Both the position numbers and the translations under genes were made by a program. Shown here one piece after another: positions 8,328 to 17,400 of a stretch of DNA of 36,014 nucleotides (position 1 is the stretch's first letter; every line of letters begins with the position of its first letter). The stretch comes from a virus: IMG/VR virus record IMGVR_UViG_3300007735_000674, positions 1 through 36,014 of that record; one strand, 5' to 3'. Below the pieces are notes generated by a model, which was not told the origin of the DNA, ran no database searches, and worked only from the letters and a program-made list of their open reading frames with translations.

Positions 8328-8822
8328 ATGGCTCTCCCGACAAAAATTCTACCCGGCTTTTCTGCCACCTTGTACGCTCAACCCAGCGCAACGCCAACGC
8401 CTATCACTACAGCGAACTTGAGCGTGTTGGGTAGCATTTCTCCGCTTGCAATTAGCGGTAATTTGGTGCCTGTCGAAGCAATACCGGCATTTGGGCAAGA
8501 CGATGCGGTTGCATCTTTTATGGTGGCTGGCTCACGTCAAAGCGACAAAATCCCAGTGCAATCAGCGCCTACCAGCATGACTATTACAGCAGCCTGGAAC
8601 CCAAGCGATACCGTACTGCTGCTCCTGCGTGCAGACGCCTACAACGGCACCATTGACCGCACCTACGTGATTGCCGCAACTGATGGGACAAACACCATCT
8701 ATTACGCTTTCAACGGCAGGGTTAGTCAATGGACAATTGACAGCGCACCAGGTGCCGAGGCAAAGGTCAATTTCACAATTCATCCCCGTGGCAATCAATA
8801 CGGCTGGAGCAACACAGCATGA
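8328..8822 (+). CDS. Major tail tube protein
   Basis: A 164-residue Ser/Thr/Ala-rich protein preceded by AAAGGAACTTATC, a strong ribosome binding site, and by a 42-base gap without other signals. Its size, its beta-rich character, its place just after the tail terminator and before the chaperone and tape measure, and its C-terminal QWTIDSAPGAEAKVNFTIHP strands suit a siphovirus tube subunit. These polymerise into the tail between terminator and tip. I infer the role from synteny and composition more than from motifs. Confidence 0.7.
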   Translation: MALPTKILPGFSATLYAQPSATPTPITTANLSVLGSISPLAISGNLVPVEAIPAFGQDDAVASFMVAGSRQSDKIPVQSAPTSMTITAAWNPSDTVLLLLRADAYNGTIDRTYVIAATDGTNTIYYAFNGRVSQWTIDSAPGAEAKVNFTIHPRGNQYGWSNTA

Positions 8823-9010
8823 GCAACATAGATTCAGTGCTGGCAGAAATGACCAGCAGCTACGGCGACTTGGCTGCGCTTGCACGGCAGCAGGTAGTCA
8901 GCGCAGCGGAGATTGCCGAAGCGTTGGCAGAGGCAGACCCAGACTCAGCGGAGTATGTCTGCCTAAAACTTTTGGAAACAAATGTCCGAAAAAATACAGA
9001 ACACGAATGA
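8819..9010 (+). CDS. Small acidic protein of unknown function in the tail module
   Basis: A 63-residue acidic, Ala-rich, helical protein that starts in an ATGA overlap with the tube gene stop. It occupies a slot where tail assembly chaperones are often found, yet the canonical chaperone lies further on (9675). Its last 29 bases overlap the next ORF (8982), which sits in the +1 frame. An A-AAA-AAT slippery-like run lies at 8989-8995. A -1 shift there would stop after eight codons, whereas a +1 or -2 shift would enter the next ORF. No function is recognised. Confidence 0.55.
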   Translation: MSNIDSVLAEMTSSYGDLAALARQQVVSAAEIAEALAEADPDSAEYVCLKLLETNVRKNTEHE

Positions 9011-9203
9011 TCTGCTGAATTTTTTGGTAACTCAAGCCGAGTCCCGCAAGGATTGGTTTGGGTTTACCCAGCAAAAAATGACGGGCATACAACTGGTGCA
9101 TCAAATAGCTGCCAACCATGCCGACACAATGACGCCAGAGCAAATAGTGAAATTTGTCGTAGAACTTAACAATCTAATGTACAAAGACATCATCCGAGGA
9201 TGA
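8982..9203 (+). CDS. Small helical protein of unknown function in the tail module
   Basis: A 73-residue protein (MSEKIQNTNDLLNFLVTQ...) with helical, polar content and no recognised domain. It has its own TTTTGGAAACAA leader upstream of the ATG, which is a passable ribosome binding site, and it ends one base before the gp10-like gene. It could be translated independently or as a frameshift extension of the preceding 63-residue protein. An assembly chaperone-like role is possible but unproven. Confidence 0.55.
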   Translation: MSEKIQNTNDLLNFLVTQAESRKDWFGFTQQKMTGIQLVHQIAANHADTMTPEQIVKFVVELNNLMYKDIIRG

Positions 9204-9204
9204 C

Positions 9205-9678
9205 ATGAGCGTCAGCATAAAACTTGAAGGCATGGGCAGTGTCCAGGAAGTCTTTCGAGAATTAGCAGACGAAATTGGCGACAAAAAAGCCAACAGCAAA
9301 ATTCTAGTTCCAGCAGTACGGGAGGCCATAAAACCAGTATTGGCAAAAGCTAGGGCAGATGCACCCGTGGACACTGGTGGCTTAAAGCGCAGTTTGCAAG
9401 TAGAAGCACGCCGTCCCAATCGCAAAGACAAGCGGTCAAAATACATTGTCAACACTGACACCGTTATCTCGTTGGTGACTACAGCACCGGGCAAAAAGTT
9501 AGCTAAGCTGGGCATAAAAAGCGATGCCAGGGCAATAGCGCAAGAATTTGGCACTGTTAGAAACCCAGCACATCCATATTTGCGTACTGCGTTAGAATCA
9601 CAATCGACAAATGTGGTAAAAAATCTTGCTGAAATATTGGCAAGAAGAATTGACAAATACAAGAAAGCAAATTTATGA
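9205..9678 (+). CDS. HK97 gp10-like neck/tail protein
   Basis: A 157-residue basic protein with the features of the HK97 gp10 family: an N-terminal helix, then ARADAPVDTGGLKRS (about residues 49-63), a strand pair and the C-terminal AQEFGTVRNPAHPYLRTALES. In HK97 this family acts at the neck or tail end. Here it is placed after the tube gene and before the chaperone rather than between stopper and terminator, a modest rearrangement. The ribosome binding site is CCGAGGA, five bases before the ATG. Confidence 0.8.
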   Translation: MSVSIKLEGMGSVQEVFRELADEIGDKKANSKILVPAVREAIKPVLAKARADAPVDTGGLKRSLQVEARRPNRKDKRSKYIVNTDTVISLVTTAPGKKLAKLGIKSDARAIAQEFGTVRNPAHPYLRTALESQSTNVVKNLAEILARRIDKYKKANL

Positions 9679-10142
9679 CAAGACTATCCAGCGCACTGGG
9701 AACAGGCGCAGAATTCCGCATCAAGAAATTTGATCTTGGAGGCCACGCCTTCCGAGTGCGAGTGCCACTGGTGAGCGAAAGCGATGCCATGCACAGTCGC
9801 ATCATCAAACCAGACAGCGCCGCAATAGACAAAATTTACGCTGATTTAACAAAATCCCTAGACGAATTTAAGACGTTGAAAAACGAAGATTTGGTTTTTA
9901 CCGAAAACGATGTTGTTGTATCTGGGCGATCAATGCGGGAAGCCGCTACTAACAAAGCCATGATGGAGGCACGCATCACTGAGATGATTCGCCTGCTACA
10001 ACCCGAAAACCCAGCCAACACCCTGGACGACATTACTTACGCCGAGATTGAACTGGAATGGCCTTTGAGCGTCCAGCTTGCGTTAGTGGAAAAGATCAGT
10101 GAAGTTGTTAGCCCAGGCTACAAGGAGACACGGGGAAACTAA
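9675..10142 (+). CDS. Tail assembly chaperone, short form (gpG-like)
   Basis: A 155-residue protein immediately before the tape measure gene, starting in an ATGA overlap. The C-terminal AEIELEWPLSVQLALVEKISEVVSPGYKE resembles chaperones that coat the tape measure during tail assembly. Its last codons are CGG GGA AAC TAA, which contain a classical X-XXY-YYZ slippery heptamer. Reading past the stop in the -1 frame continues without interruption for 119 codons. This two-product arrangement is a hallmark of the lambda G/GT system and is the best support for the assignment. Confidence 0.8.
   Translation: MTRLSSALGTGAEFRIKKFDLGGHAFRVRVPLVSESDAMHSRIIKPDSAAIDKIYADLTKSLDEFKTLKNEDLVFTENDVVVSGRSMREAATNKAMMEARITEMIRLLQPENPANTLDDITYAEIELEWPLSVQLALVEKISEVVSPGYKETRGN
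10133..10139 (+). promoter_or_regulatory. Programmed -1 ribosomal frameshift site (G-GGA-AAC)
   Basis: In the chaperone reading frame the bases are G|GGA|AAC followed at once by TAA. Both tRNAs can re-pair after a one-base backward slip (GGG AAA). After the slip, translation continues CTA ATT GGC TCG into the downstream frame, skipping the stop at 10140-10142. The heptamer differs from the lambda site only in its last base. Confidence 0.8.
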
Positions 10143-10498
10143 TTGGCTCGTTAAGGGAACAAGTCGCAGCGGCGATGATCTTTAACGGGCACACACCAGA
10201 ATCAATTGCTGCCCTCGATCAAATCACCATGCTGCAAATCCAAACAATGTACGCTGATGGAGTGCTGGGCAATCATGGCCTGCTGGCGCAGCTTGCAGTA
10301 TTGACAACCGGCGTCTTTAACTACATCAGACCGCCCCACGCAGCCCCGTACCGGCTTGCAGGCACGCTCGGCGCAGTGCATGACTACCTGTACCCTCCAG
10401 CCAGCCAAGAACAGCTTGCAGCGCAGGCCAATGACAGTCTGTTAGCTTTTATGGTGCAGGCACCAGGTTTCAATTCGGAGAAATTCAATCATGGCTAA
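10139..10498 (+). CDS. Tail assembly chaperone T-extension (frameshift product, gpGT-like)
   Basis: This is the -1 frame segment joined to the short chaperone, giving a fusion of 274 residues from 9675. The frame is open from the slip point and reads LIGSLREQVAAAMIFNGHTP before the first ATG-led part at 10175, so the coding signal clearly runs upstream of any start codon. There is no convincing ribosome binding site before 10175. It ends inside the tape measure start (stop 10496-10498). In lambda the T domain recruits tube subunits to the tape measure, and the same role is inferred here. Confidence 0.75.
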   Translation, partial: LIGSLREQVAAAMIFNGHTPESIAALDQITMLQIQTMYADGVLGNHGLLAQLAVLTTGVFNYIRPPHAAPYRLAGTLGAVHDYLYPPASQEQLAAQANDSLLAFMVQAPGFNSEKFNHG

Positions 10499-12692
10499 CA
10501 TTGCTCGGCTCGGTGTAGCACTTGGTCTAAACAGCGCCGAATTTGTCACTGGCATTGCTGCTGCCGGGAAAAAGTTAGAGGAATTTGCAAGTAAAGCCGC
10601 TGGATATGGAAAAGTTGCAGCAACCGCTTTTGTAGCAGCGACAGTCGCAGCAATGGCATATGCTGATGAAATTGCAGATGTAGCCAAAGCCAATGACGTA
10701 GCAATTGATTCAGTCATTAAACTACAAAACGCATTAGCAAATTCTGGTGGCTCAGCAGACAACGCAGGAAAACTGCTATCGTCATTTAGCAAATTTGTTG
10801 ACGATGCGGCTGGCGGTTCTTTTGAGGCACAGCAAAAATTATCTAAGCTAGGCGTGTCTCTAAAAGACATTGGCAACTTATCCACTGATACGTTATTTCA
10901 AAAAACAATTAAAGGGCTTGCCGACATTGAAGACCCATTAACCCGTAGTGCCAGGGGCATGGATGCTTTTGGCAAAGCTGGCAAAGGTGTGGATTGGGTT
11001 GGCGTTGCTGAAGGCATGGCAAACGGAGCAGAGGCAAGTAAAAAACAAGCCAAAGCAATAGAAGACGCCGCCGCCGCTTTTGATATGTTAAAACAAGCAG
11101 GCAGAGATGTTAATTTACTTATTGCAGAAACACTTGGCCCATCATTAAAACTTACTGCTGAATACATAAAAGGAATAACAGATGGTTCAAATTTGTTGGG
11201 CAATGCCTTTAGAGTAGTATTTCAAACTATTGCAGTGCTTGGTTCAGATTTACAATTTATTTTTCAAGGTATAACAGACGAAATAGCACACACAATTGAT
11301 AATATAAAAATATTAACTACGGAAGGAATAAAAGCAGCAATTGCAGCTAATGAAGCATACGAAAAAAGACGGCAGCAAGCAAGAGCAGATTTAGATTTGT
11401 ACCAATCCCGTATTATGGGCATAGATGCTGGATTCATGGGTAAAGGCTTTGATGACTCTAGAATTGCTAAACCAACAACTGGAGGCAGACCAGTAACGCC
11501 AGGCATTGACACCAAAGCCGAAGCATTAAAAAAAGCAGCGCAAGCAAAAGAGTTTGAAATAGCTAAATTAAGATTAGAAAACGATTTGTCTATGACTAAT
11601 CTTTTTTTAAATGAACAACAAAAAATAAAACAAGAATATAATCAAAAAAATTCAATGGCTGTTTTAGAGAGAAATCAAAAAGATATTAGTGAAGAATATA
11701 AATTTAAAGAATTAAATGCTAGAATTTATATGTTGAAAGAAAGTCAATTGCATAACGAATTAATAGAAAAACAAAAACAATTAAAATTTAAAAATATGGC
11801 AGAAGAAGCAAAACAAGAAATGGCGTTGCAAGAAGAAGCTGCACAAGCCACTGCTGCTTTAGATGCTTTTTATGTTGCAGGAAATGTAGCACTTAGAGAA
11901 AAACAAGAATTAGAATATATTGCTTTGAATAGAGCGAAACAAATGTTTGTTTTAGAACAGGAATCTAGATATATAAAAACTGAAGATTATGAACTAGCAA
12001 AAGAAATGTTAGAAATACAATTTAAACATGAAGATGCTATAAAAGCAATAAATGCTGATGACAGATTAACAGCAGATGCTAAAAAGTTAGCATTATTAAA
12101 TGAAATTCAATATCAAGAAAAATTGATTGAATATGCTAAACAAAAAAATCAAATATTAAAAGATCAAAAAGAAGGTGGATTCATGGAGGGCTTTGAAGAC
12201 AAAATGAATCGCTTTGGTAAAAATATGAAAACCGCTTTTGAAGCTGGCGGCGAAGCATTTGATTCTGTTATGTCCAGCATGGAGCGAGGTTTAGAACAAT
12301 TTGTAACTACTGGAAAATTAAATTTTACTGATTTTGCCGGGTCAATTATAAAAGATATGCTCCGTATTCAACTAAGGCAATCAGCCAGCAGTTTGTTTTC
12401 AATGATTGGTCAATCTTTATTTGCAAGAGCAGACGGTGGCCCAGTAGAAAGTGGCGGCGCATACATGGTAGGCGAACGTGGGCCAGAATTGTTTGTACCC
12501 CGCAGCGCAGGCGCAATTGTGCCAAATCATTCAATGGCAATGATGGGCGGCTCTACAAATGTCACGAACTACAATATCCAAGCAATTGACACCAAATCGT
12601 TTGAAGATCGCATACTTGGCAGCAGCAAAGCAATTTGGGCAGCAAACGCCTACGGAGCTAAAAACTTATCGCTCGGCAGGGGAAGAACATGA
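10491..12692 (+). CDS. Tail tape measure protein
   Basis: A 733-residue tail length determinant. The N-terminal region (residues 1-220) is Ala-rich with an AATAFVAATVAAMAYADEIAD stretch and the LQNALANSGGSADNAGKLLSSFS-type motif of tape measures. The centre (about 345-565) is a long charged coiled coil. The C-terminus has the lambda H-like segment with GLEQFVTTGKLNFTDFA and then ADGGPVESGGAYMVGERGPE...VPRSAG. At roughly 1.5 angstroms per residue the tail would be about 100 nm. The coding DNA from about 11.1 to 12.2 kb is far more AT-rich than its surroundings, suggesting a mosaic exchange. A GGAG ribosome binding site precedes the ATG. Confidence 0.92.
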   Translation: MANIARLGVALGLNSAEFVTGIAAAGKKLEEFASKAAGYGKVAATAFVAATVAAMAYADEIADVAKANDVAIDSVIKLQNALANSGGSADNAGKLLSSFSKFVDDAAGGSFEAQQKLSKLGVSLKDIGNLSTDTLFQKTIKGLADIEDPLTRSARGMDAFGKAGKGVDWVGVAEGMANGAEASKKQAKAIEDAAAAFDMLKQAGRDVNLLIAETLGPSLKLTAEYIKGITDGSNLLGNAFRVVFQTIAVLGSDLQFIFQGITDEIAHTIDNIKILTTEGIKAAIAANEAYEKRRQQARADLDLYQSRIMGIDAGFMGKGFDDSRIAKPTTGGRPVTPGIDTKAEALKKAAQAKEFEIAKLRLENDLSMTNLFLNEQQKIKQEYNQKNSMAVLERNQKDISEEYKFKELNARIYMLKESQLHNELIEKQKQLKFKNMAEEAKQEMALQEEAAQATAALDAFYVAGNVALREKQELEYIALNRAKQMFVLEQESRYIKTEDYELAKEMLEIQFKHEDAIKAINADDRLTADAKKLALLNEIQYQEKLIEYAKQKNQILKDQKEGGFMEGFEDKMNRFGKNMKTAFEAGGEAFDSVMSSMERGLEQFVTTGKLNFTDFAGSIIKDMLRIQLRQSASSLFSMIGQSLFARADGGPVESGGAYMVGERGPELFVPRSAGAIVPNHSMAMMGGSTNVTNYNIQAIDTKSFEDRILGSSKAIWAANAYGAKNLSLGRGRT

Positions 12693-13339
12693 GTTTCCAA
12701 ACCATCTTTGAAATCAGCCAAAGCATCAGCGTCCAAAATCGGCGCACTGTTGGGCAGCAAGTCAGCAGATCAGGCCAGGTGCGGGTTGCTGAATACTTAA
12801 CCTCTGTGCCTTGGTCATTTACCGTCAGGCCACACGCTTATCTTTATTACCCACAAGTGCGAGGCGTTATCCAGGCCATTGACAACAAAGATCGCCAACT
12901 GCCCGAGACAATTACTTTTGCCAGCAGCTTGCTCAGTTGGTTTGATGATTACAAAGGCGGCTTGACCAGTGGGCAGGCAGCAGCCCTAACCCTTGCAGCA
13001 GTGCCAGCCGCTAACGCCACAACAATCAGTGTAGGCAACCTGCCAAGCGTATCGGCAGGCACAGTGGTGTTTGCGGCAGGCGATTTTTTACAGCTTGGGG
13101 TTTACCCGTACAAAGTCACAGCAGAGGTTTTGCGTGGTGGCGGCTCAACTGTCAGCGTAACTCTGCACCGCCCAGTAATTGGCACGCCCACGACAGGCAC
13201 CTTGACAGCAGTCGGCTCGGCCTGCACGTTTTATTTGCTGGCGGCACAATGTCCCACGTACACACTCAACCCAATGACCTCTGGCGCATTTGTGCAGTGG
13301 GACGGGGACTTTGTGTTTATTGAGGACATTACAGGATGA
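12689..13339 (+). CDS. Minor tail tip protein (distal-tail/gpM-like position)
   Basis: A 216-residue protein directly after the tape measure (ATGA overlap). This is the place of the lambda M or distal tail protein. The N-terminal half (FTVRPHAYLYYPQVRGVIQAID) looks like a beta sandwich, and the C-terminal LAAQCPTYTLNPMTSGAFVQWDGDFVFIED resembles baseplate-type proteins that contact the tube. An Ala/Val/Thr-rich insert in the middle may be an extra Ig-like domain. Assignment is mostly positional. Confidence 0.55.
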   Translation: MSFQTIFEISQSISVQNRRTVGQQVSRSGQVRVAEYLTSVPWSFTVRPHAYLYYPQVRGVIQAIDNKDRQLPETITFASSLLSWFDDYKGGLTSGQAAALTLAAVPAANATTISVGNLPSVSAGTVVFAAGDFLQLGVYPYKVTAEVLRGGGSTVSVTLHRPVIGTPTTGTLTAVGSACTFYLLAAQCPTYTLNPMTSGAFVQWDGDFVFIEDITG

Positions 13340-13983
13340 CCACCGCAATGGCTGCACTGAGCAGCCCATCCATCATTCAAGCAGAATTTATACGGCTTAT
13401 CACCAGCACGGCGACTTATTATTTTTGCAATGCAGCGGCAGCAATTACCGTGGATGGGATGACGTTTACTAACCTGGGCAGTCTGCTATCTATCAGCGCC
13501 ATTGACCGTAGCATCAAAGCCAACAGCGCCGACCTTGCAATTTCTTTAACTGGCGTGGACGGCACTAATGTCGCCGTAGTGCTTGCCGCCAACATCAAGG
13601 GAAGCAACATTGACGTATGGCGTGGATTCTTAGACAGCAACAATCAAATCATTACTAGCCCAAGCCAGCAGTTTTTTAAACGCTACTCTGGCATTGTCAG
13701 CAATTGTTCAATCACTGAAGATTTTAACGATCAATTGCGAACACGCATCGCCACGGTTGGCATAACCTGCGCCAGCTTTCGGACCATTCTAGAAAACCGC
13801 ATTCAGGGCATTAAAACGACTCCCAAGGCGTGGAATTTTATCTACCCTAGCGACACTAGCATGAACCGTGTCCCGGCGATTGCAGCTACCTATTTTGATT
13901 TTGGCAAACCACCACAATCAGCCACAGTCAGCAGCAATACCTCAAACGCTCAAACGACTTTTGAATCACCAGGAATAAATTGA
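13336..13983 (+). CDS. Tail tip protein, DUF2163/gpL-like
   Basis: A 215-residue protein that overlaps the preceding gene by four bases. The start (SIIQAEFIRLITSTATYYFCNAA) and the AVDGMTFTNLG-like strand fit the DUF2163 family found at the tip of GTA and siphophage tails. The segment with SADLAISLTGVDGTNV and IDVWRGFLDSN fits as well. The two Cys at about residues 120 and 137 could bind a metal or a cluster, as known for lambda gpL, but a full four-Cys set is not seen. It would join the distal ring to the hub. Confidence 0.55.
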   Translation: MTTAMAALSSPSIIQAEFIRLITSTATYYFCNAAAAITVDGMTFTNLGSLLSISAIDRSIKANSADLAISLTGVDGTNVAVVLAANIKGSNIDVWRGFLDSNNQIITSPSQQFFKRYSGIVSNCSITEDFNDQLRTRIATVGITCASFRTILENRIQGIKTTPKAWNFIYPSDTSMNRVPAIAATYFDFGKPPQSATVSSNTSNAQTTFESPGIN

Positions 13984-14432
13984 TGATTCGTGAAGCCAAC
14001 AAACACGATATGCCTCAGTTGCTGCAAATGATGCGGGACTACAGCACGCAGACGCCTGTGCCAGCCCTGCAAGCACCAGCAGCCCATGATGAGGCGCACG
14101 TTGCTAATTTAATGACGCAAATGATGGCAGGGCGTGGATTTGTGCTGATCGACAATGAATCAAGAGGGTTTATTGCTGCACTGATTACCACAAACGTCTG
14201 GTGTCCAGAAGTCTACGAACTGCATGAACTGGCGTGGTGGGTTAAACCCGAGCATCGTAATGGCACTGTGGGCGGCAGGCTCTGGAAAGAATTTGATCGC
14301 CTGGCTACAGATTTAATTGACGATGGACGCATTGATGTTGCAGTAACCGCAGTCATGGCAAACAACTCATGGATTGATTACACCAAACGAGGCTACAGCC
14401 CCATGCAAGCAACATTTTTTAGGGTGCATTGA
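13980..14432 (+). CDS. GNAT-family N-acetyltransferase in the tail-tip module
   Basis: A 150-residue acetyltransferase-like protein. The N-terminal IREANKHDMPQLLQMM is the usual GNAT strand-helix. The acetyl-CoA loop is in HELAWWVKPEHRNGTVGGRL (residues 82-101), with RNGTVGGR matching the Q/R-x-x-G-x-G/A motif. The C-terminal YTKRGYSPMQATFFR is the usual final strand pair. In lambda-like tails the gene between L and J often encodes a peptidase (K). Here a GNAT gene fills that slot, joined by a 4-base overlap upstream and a TGATG overlap downstream. Substrate unknown. Confidence 0.85.
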   Translation: MMIREANKHDMPQLLQMMRDYSTQTPVPALQAPAAHDEAHVANLMTQMMAGRGFVLIDNESRGFIAALITTNVWCPEVYELHELAWWVKPEHRNGTVGGRLWKEFDRLATDLIDDGRIDVAVTAVMANNSWIDYTKRGYSPMQATFFRVH

Positions 14433-17400
14433 TGGTAGCAACAATTATTGCGGCTGGAGCAGCTTTATTAGGAGGTGGCGCTGCGGCTTTAGCAATATCA
14501 ACATTTGCAGTTAATTTTGCCGTTAGCTACGTTGTTAATCGAATTTTTGCCCCAAATGACCCAACAGCAAATAAACCAGTAGATCAAGGCGTCAGGCAAC
14601 AGGTAGCACCAAACACTACTAACAGTTTGCCAATCGTATACGGCAGCGCATACATGGGCGGCACATTTGTGGACGCAGTGCTAACAATTGACCAGCAATC
14701 TATGTACTACGTGCTGGCAATCAGCAGCATTAGCCCTAATGGTCAATTCACTTTTGATCGCACCAAGTTTTACTACGGCGACCGTTTGGTGACTTTTGAT
14801 GCCTCAGATTTAACCAAAGTTGTTAGCTTGACAGACGGCGCTGGAAATGTAGACACAAAAATCAGCGGTTATCTTTATATCAATTTGTACACATCAACTG
14901 ATGCGGGTGCCATCACGACCATTACAGGTACTGCACCAAATACCGCAATGGGCGGCGCAGACATTATTTCAGCGGAACGCTGGCCTGCTGCCGTCCGACA
15001 AATGAATGGCTTGGCGTTTGCAATCGTAAAGCTAAACTACAACCAGGACGCAGGCACCACAAATCTACAGGCCATCACGTTCAACGTTACGCAAAATCTA
15101 AACGGCACAGGCGCAGCCAAGCCAGGAGATGTGTGGGCCGATTATTTAGGCAATGAAGTCTACGGCGGCGGCATGGCAGCAGGGTTAATTGATACTGCAT
15201 CTGCAACTGCGCTTAACACCTACGCAGACCAAACAATCACTTTTACCGACAGCAACGGCAACCCTGCAACTCAAGCCAGATACCGAATTAACGGCGTGTT
15301 GGATACAGGGCAAAATGTACTTGCCAACATTGACCGCATCATGCTGGCCTGCGATAGCTGGAACGCTTATAACGCAGCGTCCGGGCAGTGGTCAATTGTA
15401 ATTAACAAAGCGGAAAGCACCGCTTATGCGTTTGATGATACAAATATTATTGGCGACATAAAAGTCAGTTTGACAGATATTACAAACTCAATCAATCAAA
15501 TTGAGGCGCAATTTCCAAATAAATTAAATCGTGACCAACGAGATTTGGTTTATCTTGAAACACCGTCAAACCTGCTTTACGCTAACGAACCAATCAATAA
15601 ATTTTCATGCAATTTTGATTTAATAAATGAGTCTGTCCAAGTCAGTTATTTGGCAAATCGAGTGCTAGAGCAAGCCAGAGAAGATTTGATTGTCGGAATC
15701 AATGCAGCTTACCCAGCCATTCAGTTAGACGCTGGCGATGTGGTATCCATCACAAATACCAGTTACGGCTGGAGCGCCAAGTTATTTCGGGTAATGAAGG
15801 TTAGCGAGGTATCACTGCCTGACGGCAATTTAGGCGCAAGTCTAGAACTAAACGAATACAACGCCGCCGTCTATGACAACGCTACCATAGTCCAGTACAG
15901 CCCAGCACCCAATACGCAAATCACAGACCCGTCATTTTTTGGTGTGGTGCCTGCTCCAACAGTCACCGCCAGTTACCCCTCAGCGGCAGTGCCGACAATT
16001 ACAGTGCAACCGTATGTTGGGACCGCCAGCTTTGTAACTGTGGCAGAAATATGGTACTCAGCATTTGCCAGCCCAACACCAAATCAATTGTATTTGTTGG
16101 GTTTTACGCAAGTGCCAAGCAACGGCGTCCCTATTTCTCCAAGCCAATCACTGCCCACGATATCGGCTACGCTGCCTGGCGGCAATTGGTATTTGTTTGC
16201 CCGTCTTGTCAATGGGATTGCCACCAGCCAATATTCTGTAGCCTCAGCAGTTTTGCAATGGCGTCCGACCACTTTTCAATACACCGAGCGATACATCAAT
16301 GTCCGCTACGGCAACGATTTAGTGGGGACAGGCTTTACCACTAACCCAAGAAACAAAGCGTACTATGGCCTGCAAAACACGCCTAGCACTACTGGCAGTT
16401 CAAACGCATCGGACTACACCTGGTATTTGGCATCGTCTAATTTTTCGACTGATAAATATTTGTTGTATGTAAATCGAGGCAATCGCAAATTCAGTTTTGA
16501 AGTTGGAGAAGCGTCATTTGTAAATCTTAACGCTGCATTTGTTCCTACAAACACAGCGGTTTATGACCCAACAATATGGCTGGGATTAGAGGACGGCATT
16601 AACAGTATTGATTTAGACATCAGAACAGGACAACTAACAATTGTTGGAACAACGGCTGTATCACAGCAAGACGGCATTGTTTCCGTTACAAATAATACTA
16701 ACGGCACAATGGTGGTAAAACTAGCTAAATTTTTAAATTTTGGCGCAGGCGTTTATTCTAAGAATTTTGCAGCCGCTACATTGACAATTGATGTATTTGG
16801 GCGAGTAGTTGGTTTTACTTCCCCTGACAGTTTTTATTATACCGAGTCAACATTTCAAGCCACAGCAGCGCAAACAACATTTTCTGTAACGCACATTGTC
16901 GGTGATGTTTTAGTATTTAAAAATGGTTTGTTGCTTGATACCACAGAATACACCGAGACAAGCACCACTGTAGTTTTAGGAACAGGTTGCACAGTCAATG
17001 ATACTGTCATTATCATAAACATGAGGGCAGTTAGCACATCAGTTTTTTATGAAGATTTAGGATTATTTGTTGTTGATAACGGCGTGAATTATGTTGAGTA
17101 TGCCAATCAACCCTATCAAAATATAGTGGTAGGAGATATTCTTACATTTACAAATGTTGGAACACCAACTCAATACACGGTAACAGCGTTTTATCCAGGC
17201 ATTAGTATCGTTGAATTTAGCCCAAATCAAGGTGGCAATTTAAATGGTGCTAGTGTTTACCGCTACCGTGCGGCATCATCAACTTACCGACCGTGGTCAC
17301 GTTACAGCGCAGACGTTACTGCGGTAACAACTTACACACCGACAACAATCACAATTCAAAACGGGTTTGAATCAATCTACGTCAACGGCGTGCAATTCAG

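Noticed and set aside
8671-9018. Third-frame ORF over the end of the tube gene and the 63-residue ORF
   Set aside because: It is the frame reached by a -1 slip at 8989-8995, but it stops after eight codons, has no family-like sequence and overlaps two better ORFs.
9174-9662. Antisense 162-codon frame opposite the gp10-like gene
   Set aside because: The sense frame has clear gp10 motifs and coupling; the antisense frame shows none.
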